From: JAJPKK01 sp963807015
GTDB taxonomy: Bacteria; Pseudomonadota; Alphaproteobacteria; Rhizobiales; Xanthobacteraceae
DNA: 64,000 nucleotides
Direction: 5' to 3'
NCBI GenBank assembly: GCA_963807015.1
Contig: CAWEAS010000034.1
Coordinates: 682,001 to 746,000, forward strand
The stretch's first letter is position 1; the number at the start of each line of letters is the position of its first letter. Below, in pieces: positions 1 through 8,386 of this stretch. Position numbers and translations under genes: made by a program. Under the pieces are notes generated by a model that was not told the DNA's origin, made no database searches, and was given only the letters and a program-made list of their open reading frames with translations.

Positions 1-30
1 TCAGATCAAACGTTCTCAGGTCAAACGTTG
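1..30. repeat. Two tandem 15-bp repeats at window edge
   Basis: Bases 1-15 and 16-30 are near-identical 15-mers sharing tca.gtcaaacgtt-type sequence with two differences. A third partial unit (tcagctcag) follows. They lie downstream of the malic enzyme stop codon. Too little sequence is visible to say whether this is the end of a longer repeat or part of a convergent gene outside the window. Confidence 0.4.
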
Positions 31-68
31 TCAGCTCAGACTGAAATCCGAACGCTTCGCGAACCGCC

Positions 69-2348
69 TCATCCGCTGATCCCGTACGCCGCGACCGCGG
101 CCATGTTGACGAGATCGGTATCCTTGGCGGACAACCCGACGATCTGCACTGAGCGGTCGAGGCCGACGAGCAACGGCCCGATCACGGTCGCCCCGCCGAG
201 TTCCTGCAGCATCTTGGTCGAGATCGCCGCCGAGTGGAACGCCGGCATGATCAGCACATTGGCTGGGCCGGACAGGCGGCAGAACGGATAGGCGGCCATC
301 AGTTCGGGATTGAGCGCGACATCGGCCGACATTTCGCCGTCATATTCGAAGCCGACGCGTCGCTGATCGAGAATGCGGACCGCCTCCTGCACCCGCGTGG
401 CGCGATCGCCTGGCGGATGGCCAAAGGTGGCAAACGCAAGCAACGCGAGGCGCGGCTCGTAGCCGAGTTTGCGGGAAACGGCCGCCGCCTCGACCGCGAT
501 CGCGGCAATTTCTTGGGCGTCCGGCATCTCCGTGACGGCGGTATCGGCAACGACGATGACGCGCCCGCGCGCCAGCACTAGCGATACGCCCATCACCCGG
601 TGGCCGGGCTTGGCGTCGATGCAGTGCCGGACGTCTTCGAGCACGCCGGAGAAGTTTCGAGTGACCCCGGTCACCATCGCGTCGGCATCGCCGAGCGCCA
701 CCATGCAGGCCGCGAAGTGATTGCGATCCTGGTTGACGAGACGCTGGCAATCGCGCGGCAGATAGCCCTTGCGCTGCAGCCGCTCGTAAAGGTAGGCCGC
801 GTAGGCGGCGTTACGATGTGACAGCCGCGCGTTGTGAATCTCGATGCCGTGCCCAAGTTCGATGCCGGCGTTCTTGGCGGTTTCGCGGGCACGGTCTTCC
901 CGCCCCACCAGGATCGCGCTGCCGAGCCCTTGGTGGACGAAGCTCGCGGCAGCGCGAATGACCTGCTCCTCCTCGCCTTCGGCGAAGACGACGCGTTTCG
1001 GCTCCTGCCGCAAACGAGCATAGATGCGGGCCAAGACGCCTGCCGCCGGATCGCGCCGCGAGCGCAATTGCTCGCGATATTGGTCCATGTCGACGATCGG
1101 CTTGCGGGCAACGCCGGTATCCATGGCAGCCTTGGCGATCGCCGGCGGCACCGCGAAGATGAGGCGCGGGTCGAATGGCACCGGAATGATGTATTCGGGT
1201 CCGTATTTCGGCCGCGCCCCGTAGGCCGCCGCGACCTCGTCCGGTACGTCCTCGCGGGCGAGGTCGGCGAGCGCGTGGGAGGCGGCGATCTTCATTTCCA
1301 TGTTGATGGTCGTGGCGCGCACATCGAGCGCGCCACGAAAGATGTACGGAAAGCCCAGCACGTTGTTGATCTGGTTGGGGTAATCGGAGCGCCCGGTCGC
1401 CATGATGGCGTCCTCGCGGACCTCCGCGACCTCCTCGGGTGTAATCTCGGGATCGGGATTTGCCATCGCGAAGATGATCGGCTTCGGCGCCATGGACTTC
1501 ACCATGTCCTTGCTCACGGCGCCCTTTGCCGACAGGCCATAGAAAACGTCGGCGCCCTCGAGCGCGTCAGCGAGGCTGCGTGCAGAGGTCTTCGCGGCGA
1601 AGGCCGACTTCCATTGGTTCATGCCCTCGGTGCGACCTTCGTAGATCACGCCCTTGGTGTCGCACAGGATGAGATTCTCGGGCCGGAAACCGATGGCGCG
1701 CAAAAGTTCGAGACAGGCGATGCCCGCAGCACCGGCGCCGTTGCAGACGAGCCGCGTAGTGGCGATGTCGCGCCCGGTGAGGTCGAGCGCATTGAGAAGA
1801 CCTGCCGATGCAATGATCGCGGTGCCATGCTGGTCGTCATGGAACACCGGGATGTCGAGCAGTTCGCGCAGCCTCTGCTCGATGATGAAGCACTCCGGGG
1901 CCTTGATGTCTTCGAGATTGATGCCGCCCCAGCTTTTGCCGAGCAGCTTGACGCAGTTGATGATCTCGTCGGGGTCCTCGGACGAAACCTCAAGATCGAT
2001 CGAGTCGATGTCGGCGAAGCGTTTGAACAGCACCGCCTTGCCTTCCATCACCGGCTTTGCCGCGAGAGCGCCGAGATTTCCGAGGCCGAGAATAGCGGTG
2101 CCATTGGTAATGACGGCGACGAAATTACCTTTGGTGGTGTAGTCGAAGGCGAGCGCTTCGTTCTCGGCGATGGCAAGGACCGGCACGGCGACGCCGGGCG
2201 AATAGGCAAGCGACAGGTCGCGTTGCGTCGCCATCGGCTTGGTGGCCACCACTTCGAGCTTGCCGGGGCGGCCTTGGCTGTGAAAAAGGAGTGCCTCCTG
2301 ATCGGTGAAGGTCGGCCGGTTGCCGCGGCCGTGGCTTTTACCAGACAT
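69..2348 (-). CDS. maeB: NADP-dependent malic enzyme, MaeB type with phosphotransacetylase-like C-terminus
   Basis: Predicted to decarboxylate malate to pyruvate with reduction of NADP in the cytosol, feeding acetyl-CoA or gluconeogenic precursors. About 759 residues, the usual length of the large bacterial MaeB class. The first ~400 residues are the malic enzyme domains, with SYSPGV-like and FHDDQHGTA motifs and a dinucleotide-binding VCNGAGAAGIA segment. Roughly residues 420-755 resemble phosphate acetyl/butyryltransferase, a domain regarded in this family as regulatory rather than catalytic. The start at 2348 is preferred over the in-frame ATG at 2402 because a GGAG Shine-Dalgarno lies just upstream and the extra 18 residues are basic and unlike the family. 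It is monocistronic; nothing is broken. Confidence 0.95.
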   Translation of the reverse strand: MSGKSHGRGNRPTFTDQEALLFHSQGRPGKLEVVATKPMATQRDLSLAYSPGVAVPVLAIAENEALAFDYTTKGNFVAVITNGTAILGLGNLGALAAKPVMEGKAVLFKRFADIDSIDLEVSSEDPDEIINCVKLLGKSWGGINLEDIKAPECFIIEQRLRELLDIPVFHDDQHGTAIIASAGLLNALDLTGRDIATTRLVCNGAGAAGIACLELLRAIGFRPENLILCDTKGVIYEGRTEGMNQWKSAFAAKTSARSLADALEGADVFYGLSAKGAVSKDMVKSMAPKPIIFAMANPDPEITPEEVAEVREDAIMATGRSDYPNQINNVLGFPYIFRGALDVRATTINMEMKIAASHALADLAREDVPDEVAAAYGARPKYGPEYIIPVPFDPRLIFAVPPAIAKAAMDTGVARKPIVDMDQYREQLRSRRDPAAGVLARIYARLRQEPKRVVFAEGEEEQVIRAAASFVHQGLGSAILVGREDRARETAKNAGIELGHGIEIHNARLSHRNAAYAAYLYERLQRKGYLPRDCQRLVNQDRNHFAACMVALGDADAMVTGVTRNFSGVLEDVRHCIDAKPGHRVMGVSLVLARGRVIVVADTAVTEMPDAQEIAAIAVEAAAVSRKLGYEPRLALLAFATFGHPPGDRATRVQEAVRILDQRRVGFEYDGEMSADVALNPELMAAYPFCRLSGPANVLIMPAFHSAAISTKMLQELGGATVIGPLLVGLDRSVQIVGLSAKDTDLVNMAAVAAYGISG

Positions 2349-2596
2349 TTTGACTCCAGACGCCGCCGTGCGAACGCGGCGGCGGAACTTAGCGGAAGCC
2401 ACTGCGTCTGCTCAAGCCGTAAAGTCCCGCAAGAGCGCGGCCGTGTTATGCATGACCGCACTGCAACATCGCGGGGATTCTTGGTGACACGAGCTTCCGA
2501 CGCCGGGGCAGTTGAACGCGACCTCGACGAAGAGTAATCCCGTGCCTTGAGGCCCTCAGGTATCAGCGCATTTTCATCAAGCGGCGGCGGTTTGAC

Positions 2597-2914
2597 ATGA
2601 TCCGTTTTCTGTTTCGGATGCTCGGGCTGTTGTTTCTCGCGGCAGCTTTCGTGTTTTTCGTCTACGACGGCACCAAATCGATTGCCGCCAACACGATTGT
2701 CCACACCAAGGTCAGCGAAATCTGGACCTTGATCAGTCCGAGAAGCCTGCAGCAGCTTCAGCCCTTCATCGTGGACCATACGACACCTTGGTTGTGGGAT
2801 CCGGTGATGGTGACGATCCTCAACGGACCGGTCTTCGTTGCCTTTGCAATCGTCGGCGCGATCCTGCTGTTGCTGGGCCGCCGCAAGAAGCCGCTGATCG
2901 GCTACGCCCGCTAG
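2597..2914 (+). CDS. Small conserved two-helix inner-membrane protein
   Basis: A 105-residue protein with a hydrophobic helix at about residues 4-23 and another at about 75-95, ending in a basic tail (GRRKKPLIGYAR). The central ~50 residues (VSEIWTLISPRSLQQLQPFI) would lie in the periplasm if both ends are cytoplasmic. I recognise the type as a small membrane protein widespread in Hyphomicrobiales but know no function for it. It is transcribed away from maeB and precedes msrA by 127 bases, so co-transcription with msrA is possible. The charged, non-repetitive central part and normal codon use support a real gene. Confidence 0.7.
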   Translation: MIRFLFRMLGLLFLAAAFVFFVYDGTKSIAANTIVHTKVSEIWTLISPRSLQQLQPFIVDHTTPWLWDPVMVTILNGPVFVAFAIVGAILLLLGRRKKPLIGYAR

Positions 2915-3041
2915 CGGCGCGTCGACGAACCTTCTGTCCTGGCGAAGATGTGATGGCGGCGCCGGTGCGATCCGAACGCAGCGCGCCTATATTTGCGTCG
3001 TGAAATGAAGCGACATTTGAGACATCGCGAGGGAGAGCGAG

Positions 3042-3701
<660 letters not shown>

Positions 3702-3726
3702 CCAAGGTGGCGCAAGCAAATTGCAG

Positions 3727-3765
3727 GACGCCGGTGCGCCGGTACAGCGTGCCGGCGTCTTCTTT
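3727..3765 (+). terminator. Probable rho-independent terminator after msrA
   Basis: The segment gacgccggtgcgc ... gcgtgccggcgtc forms a 13-bp stem with two imperfect pairs around a 7-base loop, followed directly by ttcttt. It begins 26 bases after the msrA stop codon. The T-run is short, so efficiency is uncertain. Confidence 0.6.
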
Positions 3766-3800
3766 GGGCGCAGTCAGGGATTTTTAACCATAAATCTCTA

Positions 3801-3831
3801 ATCCGGTTGGAGGTCAGTTGAACCTCCGGAT
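3801..3831 (+). promoter_or_regulatory. Leader hairpin next to the start of the export lipoprotein gene
   Basis: The inverted repeat atccgg-(ttgg)-aggt / acctccggat gives a 10-bp stem with a 4-base bulge and a 7-base loop. It contains the only good Shine-Dalgarno-like GGAGG upstream of the ATG at 3837, so the hairpin could hide the ribosome site or act as an attenuator. The structure is read from sequence; any regulatory role is inference. Confidence 0.4.
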
Positions 3832-3836
3832 TGCGC

Positions 3837-4463
3837 ATGTGGCGTTCCCGCTTCGTCTTCGTCTTCCTGATGCTGCCGATACTGTCGGCTTGCGTCACCT
3901 TTGACGGGCTGCCGGGGATTCCCGTGGCCGATCCGACGAGTTGGAGCGCGCCCCCGCTGGGGGGGCCGATCACTGCGATCGCGATCCCCGCGCCACCCGC
4001 CCCGATTGTCTACACGCTTGATGCCGGCGATCGATTGCGGGTCGTGGTGTTCGGCCAGGATGGGCTGACCAACAGCTATTCCGTCGATGCCGCCGGCAAC
4101 GTCACCATGCCGCTGATCGGACCGGTTCAGGCCCGCGGACGAACGACAGCCGAACTGTCGGCGGCGCTCGCGGCACGGTTGCGCCAAGGCTACATCCGCG
4201 AACCCCACGTGGCGGTGGAGGTGGAGCTCTATCGCCCGTTCTTCATCCTGGGCGAAGTCGTGTTTCCGGGACAATACCCCTACGTACCGAACATGACGGT
4301 CGAAACCGCGGTCGCGATCGCCGGCGGTTTCACGCCGCGCGCATTCCGCTATAACGTCGACGTGAGCCACCCGACTGTCGGCGTCGTGATCCGTGAGAAT
4401 GTCCCGGTAACGACGACGATCCACCCAGGCGATACCATCATCGTCGGCGAACGCTGGCTATAG
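3837..4463 (+). CDS. Polysaccharide export lipoprotein, Wza/BexD/KpsD-like
   Basis: A 208-residue predicted outer-membrane-directed lipoprotein. A hydrophobic signal ends in a lipobox LSAC around residue 19. It is followed by a Poly_export domain (DAGDRLRVVVFGQDGLTNSY; AAGNVTMPLIGPVQARGRT; about residues 60-140) and an SLBB-like segment with the FFILGEVVFPGQYPY motif (about 140-208). In the family these proteins form the outer-membrane channel for capsule or exopolysaccharide export. No polysaccharide synthesis or Wzc-type genes lie nearby, so its pathway is not identified here. The ATG at 3837 is chosen over the TTG at 3831 because the latter lies in the upstream hairpin. Confidence 0.85.
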   Translation: MWRSRFVFVFLMLPILSACVTFDGLPGIPVADPTSWSAPPLGGPITAIAIPAPPAPIVYTLDAGDRLRVVVFGQDGLTNSYSVDAAGNVTMPLIGPVQARGRTTAELSAALAARLRQGYIREPHVAVEVELYRPFFILGEVVFPGQYPYVPNMTVETAVAIAGGFTPRAFRYNVDVSHPTVGVVIRENVPVTTTIHPGDTIIVGERWL

Positions 4464-4465
4464 AA

Positions 4466-4487
4466 AAAGGGCGCCGTCGCGCCCTTT
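4466..4487. terminator. Bidirectional terminator between convergent genes
   Basis: A perfect 9-bp inverted repeat aaagggcgc / gcgcccttt with a cgtc loop starts two bases after the stop codon of the export lipoprotein and lies 34 bases from the 3' end of the convergent dienelactone hydrolase gene. A-rich and T-rich arm ends suit termination from both sides. Confidence 0.7.
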
Positions 4488-4520
4488 CGCTTTACGTCGA
4501 AAAATAACCGAGCCAGCGGC

Positions 4521-5192
4521 TCAGCCGACATTTTTCGTCAGCCAGCCCGTGGTGCGCTTGAGGGCCTCCTGGTGGGCGGCTTCGTTGAAGCTGCCGCGCT
4601 CGTCGCACGAAAAGCCGTGGCCGGCGCCCTGATAGACGTAGATTTCGCAATCCGGGCGTTTCTGCTTGATCAACTCGACGTCGGTCATCGGGATCGACTG
4701 GTCGAGCTCGCCAAAGTGCAACATGGTCGGCACCTTCGGCTTCTTGTCCGCGTTCTTGGCAATGGCGCCGCCGTAATAGCCGATTGCGCAGGCAAGGCCA
4801 TCGAGATTGGCAGCCGCCAGGAAGGCGACGGTTCCGCCCATGCAGTAGCCGACGATGCCGACTTTGCCGGCGCCCTTGACGGAATCGATCGCCGCCGTGG
4901 TGTCGCGCATCATCGCGGCCCAGTCGATCTTCGGGATGAAGCCGCGCGCCTTCTCGATTTCTTCGGGCGAATAGCCGCATTCGAAATTCGGCGTCATCCG
5001 ATCGAATACGGCCGGCGCGACCGAGGTGTAGCCCAGCGCTGCGAACCGATCGCAGAGGGCGCGGATGTGATGATTGACGCCGAAAATCTCCTGGATGATG
5101 ACGAGGCCGCCCTTCGGCTTGCCTGACGGCTCGGCACGATAACCACCGAGCTTGAACCCATCCGAAGCGGTCAACGAAATTTGCGTACCCAA
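4521..5192 (-). CDS. Dienelactone hydrolase family protein
   Basis: A 223-residue alpha/beta hydrolase. It carries the dienelactone-hydrolase elbow GYCMGG with a Cys nucleophile (about residue 115), an Asp in the GELDQSIP segment and the His in GAGHGF, giving the Cys-Asp-His triad of the family. Members hydrolyse dienelactones in chlorocatechol degradation, but many, including isolated ones like this, act on other esters or lactones. The start is a TTG at 5192, because an AGGAGG Shine-Dalgarno sits at the right spacing. Upstream in-frame ATGs give a long non-homologous leader. It is alone and convergent with the export lipoprotein gene. Confidence 0.9.
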   Translation of the reverse strand: MGTQISLTASDGFKLGGYRAEPSGKPKGGLVIIQEIFGVNHHIRALCDRFAALGYTSVAPAVFDRMTPNFECGYSPEEIEKARGFIPKIDWAAMMRDTTAAIDSVKGAGKVGIVGYCMGGTVAFLAAANLDGLACAIGYYGGAIAKNADKKPKVPTMLHFGELDQSIPMTDVELIKQKRPDCEIYVYQGAGHGFSCDERGSFNEAAHQEALKRTTGWLTKNVG

Positions 5193-5345
5193 TCCGACCT
5201 CCTTCGATCCTCTGCGAACAGCGCAGGCTGCGTTTCTATATGCACCGCGGCACCCGCAACGCAACAGGCCGCCTTGGCCGCAACCGCGCCGGGGGCTGGC
5301 GGCAATCCACAGCCGCCGCCTTGATCGGCAAGGTTCCTCGCCATA

Positions 5346-6086
5346 ATGGTCATGGCGCGCGGTTGGAGAGCAAATTTGAGCGGGAACATCAAAGCCCTCG
5401 TCATGCTCGCGATCATCATCGGGTTGATCGTCGTGGTGGCGACCCATGGCGAGGCCGTAACCGGGCTCGGGCAAGATGATCTGATCTCGTTGGTCTACAA
5501 GGTCGGCTTCCTCGTGCTCGTCGGTAGTGTTGCGATGCGGCTGTTTCGCAACCACTTCGCGGAAGCCATCCAGTCCGTTCTGCTGTGGGTGATCATCGCG
5601 CTGATATTAATCGCCGGCTATTCCTACCGTAATGAGCTGCGCGATCTCAGCGATCGCATCATGGCGGAACTGATTCCCGGCCGCGCCGTCGCCCGCGGCC
5701 AGACCGTCGAGATCGCGCGTGCGCGCGGCGGCGACTTCCAGGTCAACATGACCGTCAATGGCGCGCGCGTGCCGATGGTGCTCGACACCGGCGCCAGCAC
5801 CGTGATGCTGACGCGCGACGCCGCCATCGCCGCAGGTTTGCCGGCGGAGATGATCAAGTACACGGTCTCGGTCGAAACCGCGAACGGCCGCACGCAGGCG
5901 GCGGCAGCAACGATCGACCGCATGTCCGTCGGCAACATCGTCGAACGCGCCGTGCCGGCGCTGATCGCCCAGCCCGGCGCCCTCAAGACGAGCCTGCTCG
6001 GAATGAGCTTCCTGTCCCGGCTCCAGAGTTGGGAAGTCCGCGGCGATCGCCTTGTCATGCGCGGCGAAGGCGAGAGCAGACAATAA
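5346..6086 (+). CDS. Membrane-anchored retropepsin-like aspartic protease, TIGR02281 type
   Basis: A 246-residue protein with hydrophobic helices at about residues 15-35, 45-60 and 75-93. A soluble C-terminal domain carries the aspartic protease motif LDTGASTVMLT (about residues 148-158) and a hydrophobic second half (LLGMSFLSRL). This is the clan AA family found across Alphaproteobacteria; it probably works as a dimer because there is a single DTGA motif. The protease domain is predicted to be periplasmic. No substrate is known. The ATG at 5346 or the one six bases later are both possible; neither has a strong ribosome site. Confidence 0.88.
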   Translation: MVMARGWRANLSGNIKALVMLAIIIGLIVVVATHGEAVTGLGQDDLISLVYKVGFLVLVGSVAMRLFRNHFAEAIQSVLLWVIIALILIAGYSYRNELRDLSDRIMAELIPGRAVARGQTVEIARARGGDFQVNMTVNGARVPMVLDTGASTVMLTRDAAIAAGLPAEMIKYTVSVETANGRTQAAAATIDRMSVGNIVERAVPALIAQPGALKTSLLGMSFLSRLQSWEVRGDRLVMRGEGESRQ

Positions 6087-6115
6087 AAGAACGATGAGCG
6101 GCCGGCGCGCACGCT

Positions 6116-6946
6116 TCACAGTGCGCTGATCAGGAATCGCACCGACATGATGGCGAGGAACAGGCCGAAGATGATCTCCAGCCGCCGGCGCGGCGTTGCG
6201 TGCGCGAGCTTGGCGCCGAATGCCGCGACATAGCTCGAGATCGGCGCCATTACCGCGAAGCCGATGAGCGACACGTAGCCGATCGAGAGCGGCGGCAGTT
6301 CGCTCTGATGCGGAAGTCCTGCCAGCATGAAGCCGAGGGCGCCGACGACCGCGATCGGAACGCCGAGCCCGGCCGAGGTTGCGATCGCGGCATGGATCGA
6401 TTTGCCGTGGAGCGTCATGATGATGTTGGACAGCGAGCCACCGCTCACGCCCATGAGCGACGAGCAAAGTCCGATCAGATAGCCGAACGGCAGCATCGCC
6501 GGTCCCGGCGGCAAGTCGTCGGCAAGCCGCCAGGCTTCACGGCCGAACAGCAGCTTCGTCGCAATGATGCCGGCGACGATGGCGAATGCCAGTTTGAACA
6601 CCACGGCCGGCGCCACCGCCGCAATCGCGGCGCCGCTCGCGACGCCGAGGATCGCGGGAATGGTCCACCGTCGCACCACGTCAGGCAGCGCAACGCCCTT
6701 GGTGCGGTGGGTGAAATAAGAGCGGAAGGTGGTCGGCACGACGATCGCGAACGAGGTGCCGATGCAGAGCTGCATCCGGACATCCTCGGGGACGCCGAGC
6801 ACGCGAAACACCTCGTAAAGCACAGGCACGATGACGCCGCCGCCGCCGATGCCGAACAACCCTGCGAGGATGCCGGTCGCCACCGCGCCGGCCGCCGTTG
6901 CGACAACAAGGAGTGCGATTTCGCTGAAGGGCACGCCGAGAATCAT
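6116..6946 (-). CDS. TauE/SafE-family sulfite/anion exporter
   Basis: A 276-residue integral membrane protein with about eight hydrophobic helices. It has the family's paired glycine-rich segments (AGLFGIGGGGVIVPVL near the N-terminus and SLMGVSGGSLSNIIM in the second half), which reflect an internal duplication. Relatives export sulfite, sulfoacetate or other small organosulfur or carboxylate anions. The substrate here cannot be told. The ATG at 6946 starts directly before the first helix. The gene lies 22 bases downstream of dusA on the same strand and is probably co-transcribed with it. Confidence 0.88.
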   Translation of the reverse strand: MILGVPFSEIALLVVATAAGAVATGILAGLFGIGGGGVIVPVLYEVFRVLGVPEDVRMQLCIGTSFAIVVPTTFRSYFTHRTKGVALPDVVRRWTIPAILGVASGAAIAAVAPAVVFKLAFAIVAGIIATKLLFGREAWRLADDLPPGPAMLPFGYLIGLCSSLMGVSGGSLSNIIMTLHGKSIHAAIATSAGLGVPIAVVGALGFMLAGLPHQSELPPLSIGYVSLIGFAVMAPISSYVAAFGAKLAHATPRRRLEIIFGLFLAIMSVRFLISAL

Positions 6947-6968
6947 CGCGGGCCGGGCACAGGGATCA

Positions 6969-7988
6969 TCACGCGGCGGCGCTCTCGAGCGGCTCCGTAA
7001 CCGCAGCCGCACGCTCGACCGCGACCAACGCGACAGCCTCGCGCAGCACCTCGGCTCCGGCGCCGGGCCGCACCGCCATCGTGGCGAGGTGCCGGCGGAA
7101 TGCGCGCGCCCCCGGCACGGCCTGGAACAGCCCGAGCACATGCCGCAGGATCGAATTGGCTCGCGCGCCGGCGGCAATCTCTCGCTCGACATACGGGATC
7201 AGCGCTTCCGCCGCCTCCCGCGCGGAGGAAATGGGCGCCGGCACGCCAAATATCGTCGGGTCGACTTGCCCGAGCCGCCACGGCTCCTTGTAGGCGGCGC
7301 GGCCCATCATGATGCCGTCGACGTGAGCAAGATGCGCCGAGGCCTGCGACAGGGTCTCGACGCCGCCGTTGAGCACGATCACGAGATCGGGGCGCAGCTC
7401 CTTCAAACGATAGACCCGGGCGTAATCAAGCGGGGGCACCTCGCGGTTCTCCTTCGGCGAAAGCCCCGCGAGCCACGCCTTGCGTGCATGGACGATCAGG
7501 CGGTCGACGCCCGCCGCCGCGACCGTATCGGCCAGCGTGTCGAGCGCGATCTCGGGGTCCTGGTCATCGATGCCGATGCGGCATTTCACGGTCACCGGCA
7601 CGGCGACCGCAGCCTTCATCGCCGCCACGCAGTCGCCGACGAGTTGCGGCTCCCCCATGAGACACGCGCCGAAGCGGCCATTCTGCACCCGGTCCGACGG
7701 GCAGCCGACATTGAGATTGACCTCGTCAAACCCCATGTCGGCGCAGACGCGCGCGGCACGCGATAGGTCCTGCGGGTCGGAGCCGCCAAGCTGCACTGCG
7801 ACGGGATGTTCGGATGGATCGTGGCGCAGCAGCCGAGCAGCATCACCATGCAGCACGGCGCCGGTCGTGATCATTTCGGTATAAAGCAGCGCGCGACGCG
7901 TCAGCAGCCGGTGGAAGAACCGGCAGTGGCGGTCGGTCCACTCCATCATCGGGGCGACCGCAAAGCGATGCGAGTGGTGTTGCGTCAT
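6969..7988 (-). CDS. dusA: tRNA-dihydrouridine(20/20a) synthase DusA
   Basis: Reduces uridine 20/20a in the tRNA D-loop using FMN and NADPH. The 339-residue protein begins with the FAVAPMMEWTDRHCR signature (flavin site), has the catalytic Cys in LNVGCPSDRVQ, the KCRIGIDD segment, VHARKAWLAGLSPKENR typical of DusA, and the NGG and GRAAY phosphate-binding motifs. The start at ATG 7988 puts the family N-terminus eight residues in; the upstream open frame has no homology. A 398-base region separates it from the divergent sensor kinase gene. Confidence 0.96.
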   Translation of the reverse strand: MTQHHSHRFAVAPMMEWTDRHCRFFHRLLTRRALLYTEMITTGAVLHGDAARLLRHDPSEHPVAVQLGGSDPQDLSRAARVCADMGFDEVNLNVGCPSDRVQNGRFGACLMGEPQLVGDCVAAMKAAVAVPVTVKCRIGIDDQDPEIALDTLADTVAAAGVDRLIVHARKAWLAGLSPKENREVPPLDYARVYRLKELRPDLVIVLNGGVETLSQASAHLAHVDGIMMGRAAYKEPWRLGQVDPTIFGVPAPISSAREAAEALIPYVEREIAAGARANSILRHVLGLFQAVPGARAFRRHLATMAVRPGAGAEVLREAVALVAVERAAAVTEPLESAAA

Positions 7989-8386
7989 TGTTGCGCTTGA
8001 TAGGACACTTTGGCTGCCGGCGTCACCCGCCGTCCGCGTTGCAGGTACGCCGTTTTGGAATATCGCGCTGCAGTCGCGACGCCTGCAAATCGACCGGCAG
8101 GCATTGCGCCCAATCCGGGAGTTCACCCGTAAGAAGGTCACCCATAACGTCGCGCCGCCCGGATGAGTTAATGCGCAGCCGATAACCGCGGCCATTGTGG
8201 GATTGTCGACATTGGCATGAGCCGGCCCTTTGGCACAGCGACGTTGCGGCAGATTGTGCTTACGGCCACTATCGCCTTACAACCATTTCACTTTATAGAT
8301 GCAGTGGTGATATTTGTTGCCGCAGTGATCGGCCGTGACTCGTCGCAGATGCGGAGCTCAGTCGAGGAATTCGCCGGGTTGGCAAC
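7989..8386. other. 398-base divergent intergenic region, no gene seen
   Basis: This lies between dusA (leftward) and the hybrid kinase (rightward) and should hold both promoters. A slightly AT-richer stretch around 8270-8320 is the likeliest promoter zone for the kinase, but I could not find a convincing -35/-10 pair. No RNA gene or repeat of the families described elsewhere is visible. Confidence 0.4.

Noticed and set aside
834..2537. Long plus-strand open frame opposite maeB
   Set aside because: It is antisense to a well-conserved enzyme; its translation is His/Asp/Arg-rich and has no family features, as expected for the opposite strand of high-GC coding DNA.
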